Shown one piece after another: positions 7,532-15,215 of a stretch of DNA of 18,096 nucleotides; position 1 is the first letter of the stretch; each line of letters starts with the position of its first letter. Location of the stretch: the NCBI GenBank assembly GCA_900540365.1, contig UQFN01000015.1:1-18096 (forward strand), written 5' to 3'. Under the pieces are notes generated by a model. It had not been told where the DNA came from. It saw nothing but the letters and a program-made list of their open reading frames with translations, and searched no databases. The position numbers and the translations under genes are program-made. This DNA comes from an uncultured Mollicutes bacterium. GTDB taxonomy: Bacteria > Bacillota_I > Bacilli_A > RFN20 > CAG-826.

Positions 7532-8052
7532 ACATTTACCTCCTTTCTAATTTTTTTAATTGAATTTTTATAGCTCCAGAGTACTGTTCCAAGCGGACGT
7601 TTTATTAATTTAGATATTTCTTCAAAAGTTAGTTCATCTAAGACATGTAATGTAAATATTTCAAATTCCTTATCTTTTAAAATTGTTTTTATCTTTTCAA
7701 TTAAGATATTTTTATCAATCTCTTTTTGGTCTTGACTCGATAAATCATCATTAATTTCATCAATTTCTCTTACTCGATTATTCTTTTTAAAATAATCTAA
7801 AGTAAGATTTCTACTTAGCAACATTAAATACCCTAAAACAGAATCATCAGAATTAATATTTTGAAGATTTTGCAAAAATTTAACAAAAGTCTCTTGTAAA
7901 AGATCTTCACTTAAAGGATATGATTTTGTTAAAGAAAAAACATTGTAAAAAATCTTTTGTTTTAAAAGGTTATAAAACTCATCAAAATATTCCATTTGGT
8001 TATTTTTCAAACACCTAAATAATACTTTTATTCTTTCTTCACTTGTATGCAT
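7528..8052 (-). CDS. ECF-type RNA polymerase sigma factor
   Basis: This 174-residue protein has the two-domain layout of ECF sigma factors. Region 2 contains the core-binding and -10-recognition helices around SEDLLQETFVKFLQNL (about 48-63). After a linker, region 4 forms the helix-turn-helix that reads the -35 element (LKDKEFEIFTLHVL, then ELTFEEISKLI and RPLGTVLWSYKNSIKKIRKE, about 124-171). It directs RNA polymerase to a small set of promoters. It is coupled by a 4-nt overlap to the membrane protein gene. No Shine-Dalgarno precedes the ATG, and the CGTTTT box ends 8 nt upstream, so its own mRNA may be nearly leaderless. The near-identical promoters here and at the lipoprotein gene suggest that it activates both. 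Which signal it responds to is unknown. Confidence 0.92.
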   Translation of the reverse strand: MHTSEERIKVLFRCLKNNQMEYFDEFYNLLKQKIFYNVFSLTKSYPLSEDLLQETFVKFLQNLQNINSDDSVLGYLMLLSRNLTLDYFKKNNRVREIDEINDDLSSQDQKEIDKNILIEKIKTILKDKEFEIFTLHVLDELTFEEISKLIKRPLGTVLWSYKNSIKKIRKEVNV

Positions 8053-8053
8053 A

Positions 8054-8089
8054 CACTATTAAAACGAACAATTGTTATATTTTATTTGA
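8054..8089 (-). promoter_or_regulatory. Putative autoregulated promoter of the sigma gene
   Basis: On the minus strand TCAAAT (complement of 8084-8089), a 15-nt spacer and TTCGTTTTAATAGTG (complement of 8054-8068) precede the start codon. The same pair with identical spacing lies before the lipoprotein gene. The spacer also contains AACAATTGTT, a short palindrome (complement of 8067-8076). Confidence 0.55.
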
Positions 8090-8094
8090 TTTTT

Positions 8095-8805
8095 TTAAAA
8101 AAATTCAACTTCCATATAAAATTTTAGTTCATCATTATTATAACCAAACAAATACTTAATATTATTTTCTATTTTTGTAAATAACGAGATTTTATCATTT
8201 AAAAATGATTGTGAAACATATTCAATTTGAAAAGATTTAATCTTTTCATCTTTTTTTAAATTAAAAACATCTAAAAATATATCGGCACACCTAGTATTAT
8301 TCATATGTCCATTATGATCAAGCATTGAAAAAGTAACTTCTATATCTTTATAAAAAGTTAAATCTTCTTTTTTAATTACTGGTAATTTACGGATTCTATC
8401 AAAGTATCCTTCATCTTCTACAAATAAACTTTTAATATCATTAGGAATAACAACTTTTTTTAGATTCAAATCATAAATTGCCCAAATTGAGCGTGATTTA
8501 ATAATAAGATCCTCACCTTGATAAAACAAATAATCTCTAGGAAATTCGAAAAATCTAGGCTTAGCTAAATTTGTCACACATCTAACACTTTTTAAATCAG
8601 TTACATTTTTAATAACTTCAACCTTATTTCTTAATATGACCCAAATATAATTACGTTTTATAAATTCATCAAAACCAACGTGCAAAAGATTTGCATGATC
8701 TCCAGCAATTTCTTGAGATATATCTAAAATTGAAGACATCCTTAAATTATCAAAGGCATCTAGCATATTATTAGTAACTGTAAAAGCTTTACTATATGTT
8801 TCCAT
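8095..8805 (-). CDS. Acyl-ACP thioesterase
   Basis: This 236-residue protein matches the bacterial branch of the acyl-ACP thioesterase family (FatA/FatB-like double hot-dog fold). The enzyme hydrolyses acyl-ACP to release free fatty acids in the cytoplasm. The N-terminal hot-dog helix region (AFTVTNNMLDAFDNLRMSSI, followed by SQEIAGDHANLL) is recognisable. The second hot-dog domain carries the diagnostic D163-H-N165-G-H167-M-N-N170 segment, in which the Asn and His are catalytic residues in plant homologues. Length is normal for the family. It lies 44 nt downstream of the nuclease gene and 42 nt upstream of the sigma gene on the same strand. Only a weak AAGGA site is seen about 13 nt before ATG. 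No fatty-acid synthesis genes are adjacent; preferred chain length cannot be predicted. Confidence 0.88.
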   Translation of the reverse strand: METYSKAFTVTNNMLDAFDNLRMSSILDISQEIAGDHANLLHVGFDEFIKRNYIWVILRNKVEVIKNVTDLKSVRCVTNLAKPRFFEFPRDYLFYQGEDLIIKSRSIWAIYDLNLKKVVIPNDIKSLFVEDEGYFDRIRKLPVIKKEDLTFYKDIEVTFSMLDHNGHMNNTRCADIFLDVFNLKKDEKIKSFQIEYVSQSFLNDKISLFTKIENNIKYLFGYNNDELKFYMEVEFF

Positions 8806-8849
8806 TTTTAATAAAATTCCTTATTTCTGCAGGGTTTTTTCAAAAAAAC

Positions 8850-11210
8850 CTATTCTTCTAATGCTCCTGGGCCATCATAAGTTTTATCATAAATCATAAT
8901 AATAAATTCAGGATGGTCAATGAAAGGATTACGATTATGTTGATATTTTTGATCAATTAAATTATTACGATTAACTTCAAAATCACTTACAGGATCAATA
9001 TCAGTTGTAGCCCACTTATATAAATCATTGAAATTACCATGATATCCAGCAGCACCCGTAAAAACATAATACTTAGAAGAATCAATTCCTGAATAGCTTC
9101 TATTTACACCAACTTCTAAATCACAATATCCATCATTTCCTTCATAACGAGTAGCCATATAGAAAATCATTCTAGCAACATCGCCTTTAAATTCATCTTT
9201 AGGTTCAAATAAATTATTTCCTACTTTATTTCCACGCATTGATTCAGTGCCCCAACTATATGAATCAGCAACATCTTTACCGCTACTATTTTCAGCAAAA
9301 TCAAAATTACTTCTTGTAGTATTTAAATTTGAATTAGAAGGTCTAAGATGGTGCATATCACTGCCAGGACCTCTAGAGGTTCCAAAACTTCCAATTGATT
9401 TTGCCCGTGTATGTTCTTTATTAAATGAAGTATTTTTTGGCTTACTTCCTTCATAGGTTAAAATAATATTACTACTATTAAATGGATCAATATCAGTAAC
9501 TTTCATTGTTTCATTTAAACTATTATAAGAATATGTTGTATGTCCTTTAATGATTTTATTTAAACCTTCTTTTAATTCAGGTCCTTTTAATCCACGAACT
9601 GATTCATAATAACTATCAATATCAGTTCCGTTTCCTCTTGAAGGTTTAATTATATCATTAGCATACAAATAACTATAATCACTAGTACTTCCATTAAGTG
9701 ATTTAAAATAAACATTTAACTTATTTTCTCCAGCTTTTAAAGTTAAATAATAATCAGTTGTAGTTGTATCGGTGATATTTTGATTGTTAAAAGTAACACT
9801 TGAAGTATAATAATTTTCTCTTGGAGTAATACTAGCATGGATTGTATCACCTACTTTTCCTTCTTTTTTATCAAGTACTACATCACCATATCCATAACTA
9901 TTAACTGTAACATATGCACTACCAGGATCAGGAGTTACAATACTTCCTTCACCAATATATAGATTAATTTCTTGAAGTATAAATCTATTTTTAGAACCTG
10001 AACTTATTCTTAATGTATTTGATTCAACTTTCCCGTTTAAATTAATTACATTATTTGTATCAAAAGTGAAACTATTCTCAAAAGTTCCAAGTTCAACTTT
10101 AACAGTACTTGTATCGTTATTATATTTAAGACCGTTAAGTTCTATAGTTGAAAACTCATAATAATTATCGAAAGTCAATTCTAAATATGATGCATTTCCA
10201 CTAGATGAGAATCTTACTCCACCAGATGGATTAGTAAATAATGTTTGAGAAGAAACATCTCTTATTTTAATATTTGATGTTTTAATGTTATCTGCAGATG
10301 GATTATATGGAGTTCCATCATTTCCTGTTACATTTGTAAAATCAATATTTGCAATAATAGTTTCAGTATTTATCTTTTTAAATGTAGCATCAACAACATA
10401 TTTTTTAGCTTCACTAACTTGATATTTAAGTGTTTGAGTAATATCTACTCCATTAATTTTTAAAGAAGATAATTGGTAATCTTTATCAGGAGTTACTTCA
10501 AATTCAACAATTGTATCAAGAGGAATTTTATTTAAATTAAGACTAGTATCAGTTACTTTAACAGTGCCATTAATTGAACTGTTAATAATTAAACTAGCAT
10601 GTTCTTCTTCATTATTAATTAAATTAAAAGTTGCAGTAACAACATAATTTTTTGCTTCGTTTAATGTATATTTTAAGGAATTTGTAATATCAACATTATC
10701 AATTAACAATTGATTTAACTCATAGTTTGCACTTGGCGAAACATTAAATTCTATTTCAGTTCCAAGAGTTATTTTATTAAGATCAATATTTTCATTTTTT
10801 AAAGAAATAGTGCCGTTTTGAGGGGTTTTTATTTCTAAAGAGGCAAATTCATCAGTAGTTTCACTTGTTTTAAAAGTGGCAACAACATCATATTCAATCT
10901 TTTCAGATATAACAAATTTTCTACTATCCTTAATATCTTCATTATTAACAGTTAAGGTATCTAGAACATATCCGGTTTCTGGAGTAACACCAACTAAAAT
11001 AGTAACGCCTATCTCTAAATCATCTATATCACAATAATTATTTTCGACACTTAATGAAATGCTTCCATGAAGTGTTTCTTCTACTTTTAAAGTAGGTTTA
11101 TTTACGATTGGTTTTTCATCTTCATCAGGTAAAATATCACCACATGAAACAGTTCCAAATAAAACTAGATTTAAACTTAATAGACTCAATATCAATGGTA
11201 ATTTTTTCAT
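8850..11210 (-). CDS. Large surface lipoprotein with bacterial repeats and endonuclease I domain
   Basis: This 786-residue protein starts with a lipoprotein signal (lipobox GTVSC, C23). Three consecutive beta-rich repeats of about 74 residues follow (about 39-113, 122-195, 204-277), each with an NGTISL-like start, an SPxxNYxL turn and a YVVxATF end. A distinct beta-sandwich-like segment (284-420) and a fourth, more diverged repeat (431-504) come next. The C-terminal domain (about 512-786) is of the endonuclease I/BsnA type: K-E599-H600-T, D618-M-H620-H621-L-R-P, then N630 and R633-S-N635, the His-metal nuclease residues. It probably degrades extracellular DNA or RNA for nucleotide scavenging while tethered to the membrane. 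It begins 2 nt after the upp stop, so the two are likely co-transcribed. Only a weak GGGA site precedes its ATG. Confidence 0.9.
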   Translation of the reverse strand: MKKLPLILSLLSLNLVLFGTVSCGDILPDEDEKPIVNKPTLKVEETLHGSISLSVENNYCDIDDLEIGVTILVGVTPETGYVLDTLTVNNEDIKDSRKFVISEKIEYDVVATFKTSETTDEFASLEIKTPQNGTISLKNENIDLNKITLGTEIEFNVSPSANYELNQLLIDNVDITNSLKYTLNEAKNYVVTATFNLINNEEEHASLIINSSINGTVKVTDTSLNLNKIPLDTIVEFEVTPDKDYQLSSLKINGVDITQTLKYQVSEAKKYVVDATFKKINTETIIANIDFTNVTGNDGTPYNPSADNIKTSNIKIRDVSSQTLFTNPSGGVRFSSSGNASYLELTFDNYYEFSTIELNGLKYNNDTSTVKVELGTFENSFTFDTNNVINLNGKVESNTLRISSGSKNRFILQEINLYIGEGSIVTPDPGSAYVTVNSYGYGDVVLDKKEGKVGDTIHASITPRENYYTSSVTFNNQNITDTTTTDYYLTLKAGENKLNVYFKSLNGSTSDYSYLYANDIIKPSRGNGTDIDSYYESVRGLKGPELKEGLNKIIKGHTTYSYNSLNETMKVTDIDPFNSSNIILTYEGSKPKNTSFNKEHTRAKSIGSFGTSRGPGSDMHHLRPSNSNLNTTRSNFDFAENSSGKDVADSYSWGTESMRGNKVGNNLFEPKDEFKGDVARMIFYMATRYEGNDGYCDLEVGVNRSYSGIDSSKYYVFTGAAGYHGNFNDLYKWATTDIDPVSDFEVNRNNLIDQKYQHNRNPFIDHPEFIIMIYDKTYDGPGALEE

Positions 11211-11212
11211 AA

Positions 11213-11836
11213 TTATAAAGTCCCAAAAATCCTATCTCCGGCATCGCCTAATCCAGGTAATATGTATCCTTTTTCATTTAATTTCTCATCAAGAGAAGCT
11301 AAATAAATCTCAACATCAGGATGAGCTTTTAAAACAGCATCAACACCTTGAGGAGCACCAACAAGAGCAAGCATCCTAACATTGTTATAACCTTTATTTT
11401 TTAAAATGGTTATTGCATCAATTGCACTTCCACCTGTTGCTAACATTGGATCACAAATCAAAACTAGTGAATTTTTTACTTTAGGAAGTTTGCAAAAATA
11501 TTCAACAGGTTGTAATGTTTTTTCATCACGATAAAGACCAATATGCCCAATTCGAGCTGTTGGTAACATATTAATTACCCCATTACTCATGCCTATTCCT
11601 GCTCTTAAGATTGGAACAACAATAATGTCGTAATTTAAATGCAAGTTATCAATTTCACATCCAGTAGGAGTTTCTATTTTTCCAGCTTTAACAACATCTA
11701 AATCTTCAAAAACAGCATATGTCATCAAAGAAGAGATTTCATCTAATAAAGTTCTAAAGTCCTTACTCGATGTTTCCTTATCACGCATTTTATTTAGTTT
11801 AAGTGTAATTAGTGGGTGGTTAATTATATGTAGCAT
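11213..11836 (-). CDS. upp: Uracil phosphoribosyltransferase
   Basis: This 207-residue enzyme converts uracil and PRPP to UMP and pyrophosphate, the key step of uracil salvage in the cytoplasm. Its whole length aligns by eye with the family. The N-terminal HPLITLKLNKMRD is at 7-19. VVPILRAGIGM (73-83) and RIGHIGLYRDEKTLQPVEYF are the conserved core. The PRPP loop is C128-D-P-M-L-A-T-G-G-S-A138. The uracil-binding GYILPGLGDAGDR is at 190-202, and the end is FGTL. GAAGG lies 7 nt before the ATG, and TATAAT boxes are found upstream on the minus strand. It leads an operon with the secreted nuclease; nuclease-released bases would feed this enzyme, and the deaminase further along supports the same salvage theme. 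Confidence 0.98.
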   Translation of the reverse strand: MLHIINHPLITLKLNKMRDKETSSKDFRTLLDEISSLMTYAVFEDLDVVKAGKIETPTGCEIDNLHLNYDIIVVPILRAGIGMSNGVINMLPTARIGHIGLYRDEKTLQPVEYFCKLPKVKNSLVLICDPMLATGGSAIDAITILKNKGYNNVRMLALVGAPQGVDAVLKAHPDVEIYLASLDEKLNEKGYILPGLGDAGDRIFGTL

Positions 11837-11916
11837 ACCTATACCTTCATTTGTTTTTAATTATACATCTTTTAATTATAATTTTCTTCCTTATTTAATT
11901 TTTATTTATCTTTTAC

Positions 11917-11922
11917 TAAAAT
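11917..11922 (+). promoter_or_regulatory. -10 box positioned for a leaderless transcript
   Basis: TAAAAT ends 6 nt before the ATG at 11929, so the expected transcription start (+7 from the box) falls exactly on the A of the start codon. There is no Shine-Dalgarno. The -35 region is not convincing. Confidence 0.45.
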
Positions 11923-11928
11923 AGGTAT

Positions 11929-12177
11929 ATGAGAAAAAATAATTCATCAAATTTATATTTATCTGGAATAGTCATATTGCTATTAGCAATTATTATTTTT
12001 TTATTAGGAATTACTCTTCCTTTAATAAATCAAAACATCCCAGCTTTAGGATGGATTGGAGTAATTCTTGCTGTTGTAGGTTTTGTTTTAGCTTTCTTTG
12101 CTATTTTTTTATTAAAAAAAGCAAATTATGTTAAATTAAATGAAAAATTAAAAGATAAAAATGATGATAAAAAATAA
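11929..12177 (+). CDS. Small two-TM membrane protein of unknown function
   Basis: This is an 82-residue protein with two strongly hydrophobic segments (about 10-32 and 38-63) separated by a short LINQNIPALGW turn, and a lysine/aspartate-rich tail (64-82) that should be cytoplasmic. The N-terminus is short and basic. I recognise no family. It is read divergently from upp and lies 21 nt before the ABC-F gene on the same strand. Each of these two plus-strand genes has its own -10-like box close to the ATG, so they may be transcribed separately as well as together. The uninterrupted frame and clear membrane pattern make it likely to be a real gene. Function is open. Confidence 0.72.
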   Translation: MRKNNSSNLYLSGIVILLLAIIIFLLGITLPLINQNIPALGWIGVILAVVGFVLAFFAIFLLKKANYVKLNEKLKDKNDDKK

Positions 12178-12186
12178 GACTTTTTA

Positions 12187-12192
12187 TAAAAT
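12187..12192 (+). promoter_or_regulatory. -10 box positioned for a leaderless ABC-F transcript
   Basis: TAAAAT (overlapping TATAAA) ends 6 nt before the ATG at 12199, placing the start of transcription on the start codon. No Shine-Dalgarno is seen in the 21-nt gap after the preceding gene. Confidence 0.45.
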
Positions 12193-12198
12193 AAGTTC

Positions 12199-14058
12199 AT
12201 GTCAATTATTACTTTTACAAATGTAAGTAAATATTTTGGAAGTGATTTAATATTAGATCACGTTTCTTTTAACATTAATTTAAAAGAAAGAGTTGCTTTA
12301 ATTGGTAATAACGGTACTGGAAAAACAACAATTTTTAAACTTATCTTAAAAGAGTTAGAACCTTCCTTACTTCCAAAAGAAGATAAACCTGGAGAAATAT
12401 CTATTTTATCTAATTTAAAAATCGGTTATTTAGATCAAAATGCAATCACTAATGTTGAAAATAAAGTTTATGATGAACTTTTATTAGCTTTTAAAGAAAC
12501 TTTAGAAATTGAAAATAAGATTAATCAATTTAAAAATATAGAAGATAATCTTGAAGAATATAATAAGTTAATTGAATTATTTGAAAAGAAACATGGTTAT
12601 ACTTATCAAAATGAAATTAAAGATATGATTTCAAGATTCTCGTTTCCTACTAGCGTTTTAGAAAAACAAGTCAAAGAATTAAGCGGTGGTGAAAGAATGA
12701 AAATTGCTTTCATTAAAATTCTTTTATTTAATTATGATGTTCTTCTCCTTGATGAACCTACAAATCACTTAGATATCTCAACAATTGAATGGTTAGAAGC
12801 ATTTTTATCTTCTTTTAAAGGCACTTTATTTTTTATTTCTCATGACTCTTATTTTATCGATAAACTTGCAACTAAAATAATTGAACTCGAAAATAAAAAA
12901 GTTACTGTTTATAACGTTGATTATAAACATTATCAAGAATTAAAACGTGAAAAATATGAAAGTTTATTAAAACAAGTTAAAAAGGAAGAAGCTTTAATTG
13001 CACGTTATAAACGCTTTATTGAGTTTTATAAACCAAAACCAAGATTTGTTTCTAGAGCAAAGGACCGCGAGAAAAAACTCGCAAAATTAGAAAAAAACCG
13101 TGCAGAACTCCCACCAAATTCAAAAAAACAAATAAAATTTACCCTTGAAGGAGGCAATATTGCTTCTCGTCAATTACTTGAATTTGAAAATGTGGAAGTT
13201 GGATATGAATATCCTTTAAATAAACCATTTTCCTTTTTACTTTATGGTCAAGATCATTTAGCTGTTTTAGGAGATAATGGAGTTGGTAAAACAACTTTAA
13301 TAAAATCTATTATTAAAGAAATACCTTTACTAAAAGGAAAAATTAAAGAACTTCGTCCTATTAAATATGGTTACATTAAACAAAATGATTTTATTTTTGA
13401 AGATAATCTAACTGCTTTAGATTTTTTAAAGAAAAATCATCCTTTAAAAACTGAAAAAGAATTAAGGAACATTCTTGGAAACTTTTTATTTTCAGGTGAT
13501 GATGTTTATAAAAATGTTTTAAATATGTCAAATGGTGAAAAGATGCGATTAATATTATCTTCTTTATCTTTAAATGAATATGATATTTTGCTTCTTGATG
13601 AACCTACTAACCATCTAGATTTAATGACTAAAGATTCTTTAATTGATTCTTTACTTAAATTTAAAGGTTGTTTAATTTTTATATCTCATGATCGTTATTT
13701 TATTAATCGTCTTGCTAATAAAGTTTTATATATTTCACACGATATGACTGCTTTTATTGATGGAGATTATGATGATTTAAAAAAATATCTTGAAAGACTT
13801 AAATCAATTAAACCTTTAACAATTAAAGAAATTGAAGAAAATTTAAAAAGAGAAATTCCTATAAAAGAAAAATTATCAAATAATAAAATTAATGAATTAA
13901 AAAAAGAACTTAGCGAAATCGAACAAGAACTTGAAACATTAGATGAAAAAATTAATGACGATTTTACATCATATACTGAGTTTGATGAATTAAACGAAAG
14001 AAAAGATACCTTAGAATCAAGGTATCTTGAGATACTAGAATTATTAGATTTAAATTAA
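12199..14058 (+). CDS. ABC-F family ATPase (translation factor type)
   Basis: This 619-residue soluble protein has two ABC ATPase domains and no TM segment, the layout of ABC-F proteins, which bind the ribosomal E site and act in translation or antibiotic protection. Domain 1: Walker A GNNGTGKT (36-43), signature LSGGE (161-165), Walker B and catalytic glutamate in LLLDEPTNHLD (D185, E186). Domain 2: GDNGVGKT (358-365), signature MSNGE (443-447, with N replacing the usual first G), LLLDEPTNHLD (D467, E468). A charged interdomain linker (about 250-300, KPRFVSRAKDREKKLAKLEK) is the tRNA-interacting arm region. A C-terminal coiled coil (about 560-619) resembles that of Uup/YdiF-like members. Housekeeping versus resistance roles cannot be separated from sequence. 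The 3' end overlaps the nucleosidase gene by 9 nt, tail to tail. Confidence 0.94.
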   Translation: MSIITFTNVSKYFGSDLILDHVSFNINLKERVALIGNNGTGKTTIFKLILKELEPSLLPKEDKPGEISILSNLKIGYLDQNAITNVENKVYDELLLAFKETLEIENKINQFKNIEDNLEEYNKLIELFEKKHGYTYQNEIKDMISRFSFPTSVLEKQVKELSGGERMKIAFIKILLFNYDVLLLDEPTNHLDISTIEWLEAFLSSFKGTLFFISHDSYFIDKLATKIIELENKKVTVYNVDYKHYQELKREKYESLLKQVKKEEALIARYKRFIEFYKPKPRFVSRAKDREKKLAKLEKNRAELPPNSKKQIKFTLEGGNIASRQLLEFENVEVGYEYPLNKPFSFLLYGQDHLAVLGDNGVGKTTLIKSIIKEIPLLKGKIKELRPIKYGYIKQNDFIFEDNLTALDFLKKNHPLKTEKELRNILGNFLFSGDDVYKNVLNMSNGEKMRLILSSLSLNEYDILLLDEPTNHLDLMTKDSLIDSLLKFKGCLIFISHDRYFINRLANKVLYISHDMTAFIDGDYDDLKKYLERLKSIKPLTIKEIEENLKREIPIKEKLSNNKINELKKELSEIEQELETLDEKINDDFTSYTEFDELNERKDTLESRYLEILELLDLN

Positions 14059-14721
14059 ATTTAAAAGTTCAATTATTTTTGAAGTTAAAACTTCACTTAC
14101 TTCTTTTACTTTTTGGTCGCTATATTCATTAATAGAACAATAATCACTTGCGCCTTTAATTGATATTAATTGAACATCATTTCGATAACAAGTTAAAGCA
14201 ATACCAGCAAGTTCCATTTCACAAATATCTGCTTTAAAATTTTTAATTAAATTATTTTTATCATTTTCACTAGCAATGAATTTATCTCCAGAAGCGCAAA
14301 TAACTTCGACTAAATTTAAAGTTTTTGCTAATTGTTTAGTAGAATAATAATTTACCGGAATATAAACATCATCAAATTCATAATATCTACCAACTTCAAT
14401 CTTATCAATTAAAGAAGTATCAATGTCATAATGAGTTACTTTATTTACAATAAAAAGATTATTTGGGTTAAGATTTAAATTTATTAATCCAACTACACCA
14501 TAGTTAATAATTATTTTTACATCATATTGATCAATTAAAAATTGTGTTGAAATTGCAGCATCAATTTCTCCTACATTAGTTCGCATAATATAAATTTCAT
14601 GTTTAGAAGTTAAAGCTTGATAGATGTGAAATTTCTTATTTAAATTTAATTTTTCAGCATTTAAAAAAGATACTAAGGAGTCAACTTCTTTTTGCATTGC
14701 TACGACAATTCCTATTTTCAT
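14050..14721 (-). CDS. mtnN: 5'-methylthioadenosine/S-adenosylhomocysteine nucleosidase
   Basis: This 223-residue enzyme cleaves adenine from MTA or SAH, recycling by-products of methylation and polyamine synthesis. The N-terminal MKIGIVVAMQKEVDSL carries the catalytic-site Glu12. The purine-binding E168-M-E170 motif and catalytic D193 in GASDY match, in order and spacing, the E. coli residues Glu174 and Asp197. The glycine-rich segment reads NYGVVGL instead of the common NTGVAGG, a mild divergence. I start at MKIGIVVAM because it aligns with family N-termini; the longer frame to 14781 adds 20 AT-rich residues. No Shine-Dalgarno is present. TCTAAT (complement of 14728-14733) ends 6 nt before this ATG, again suggesting a leaderless mRNA. 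Confidence 0.92.
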   Translation of the reverse strand: MKIGIVVAMQKEVDSLVSFLNAEKLNLNKKFHIYQALTSKHEIYIMRTNVGEIDAAISTQFLIDQYDVKIIINYGVVGLINLNLNPNNLFIVNKVTHYDIDTSLIDKIEVGRYYEFDDVYIPVNYYSTKQLAKTLNLVEVICASGDKFIASENDKNNLIKNFKADICEMELAGIALTCYRNDVQLISIKGASDYCSINEYSDQKVKEVSEVLTSKIIELLNLI

Positions 14722-14803
14722 AACATAATTAGAATAAATTAAATAGATAATTAATTCAATAATTAGAGTTTTAAGTTTCAAAAAAAACTATCTTAAAAAT
14801 TTC

Positions 14804-14832
14804 TTGATTTTATTAGTTATATTATATAGAAT
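14804..14832 (+). promoter_or_regulatory. Promoter of the tRNA cluster
   Basis: TTGATT (14804-14809), a 17-bp spacer and TAGAAT (14827-14832) lie about 20 nt before the first tRNA. This is a good housekeeping promoter at the right distance. Confidence 0.65.
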
Positions 14833-14851
14833 AAATAAGCACATTGCATAT

Positions 14852-14928
<77 letters not shown>

Positions 14929-14945
14929 CTAATGTGTAGTAAGTT

Positions 14946-15020
14946 GGGCGCTTAGCTCAGCGGGAGAGCGCTTCCTTCACACGGAATAGGTCGTTAGTTC
15001 GATTCTAATAGCGCCCACCA
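14946..15020 (+). tRNA. tRNA-Val (CAC anticodon)
   Basis: This is a 75-nt cloverleaf with perfect acceptor arms GGGCGCT/AGCGCCC and encoded CCA. The anticodon loop TTCACAC gives CAC, which reads GTG. The anticodon stem CTTCC/GGAAT has four pairs plus a C-T mismatch at its base. The T-arm GTTAG/CTAAT includes one G-T pair. The alternative reading TTC (Glu) fails because it would not leave T at position 33. It lies 17 nt after tRNA-Ile. Confidence 0.93.
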
Positions 15021-15029
15021 AAAAGTAAT

Positions 15030-15105
15030 GCCGACTTAGCTCAACTGGCAGAGCAACTGATTTGTAATCAGTAGGTTGGCGGTTCGATTCCGTTAGTCGG
15101 CACCA
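15030..15105 (+). tRNA. tRNA-Thr (TGT anticodon)
   Basis: This is a 76-nt cloverleaf with acceptor arms GCCGACT/AGTCGGC, encoded CCA and anticodon stem ACTGA/TCAGT. The loop TTTGTAA gives TGT, which reads ACA and related Thr codons. It is the last gene of the three-tRNA cluster, 9 nt after tRNA-Val and followed directly by a terminator. Confidence 0.97.
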
Positions 15106-15117
15106 TTATTGTAAAAC

Positions 15118-15139
15118 CTCGATTTAATCGAGTTTTTTT
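15118..15139 (+). terminator. Terminator of the tRNA cluster
   Basis: A 6-bp stem CTCGAT/ATCGAG with a 3-nt loop is followed by seven T residues, 12 nt after tRNA-Thr. Confidence 0.85.
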
Positions 15140-15215
15140 ATTTTTTAGACAATTTTTAAAATATTTAAGTTATATAAGTAATAAAAATATATTTACAAAA
15201 TAATAAATATTTGAT

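Noticed and set aside
9247..9456. Plus-strand reading frame opposite the endonuclease domain
   Set aside because: It is antisense to the conserved nuclease motifs and has no start signal.
11835..11928. Inverted ATACCTAT/ATAGGTAT at the two divergent starts of upp and the small membrane protein
   Set aside because: The 8-bp arms are 78 nt apart and are made of start-codon context; chance is likely in AT-rich DNA.
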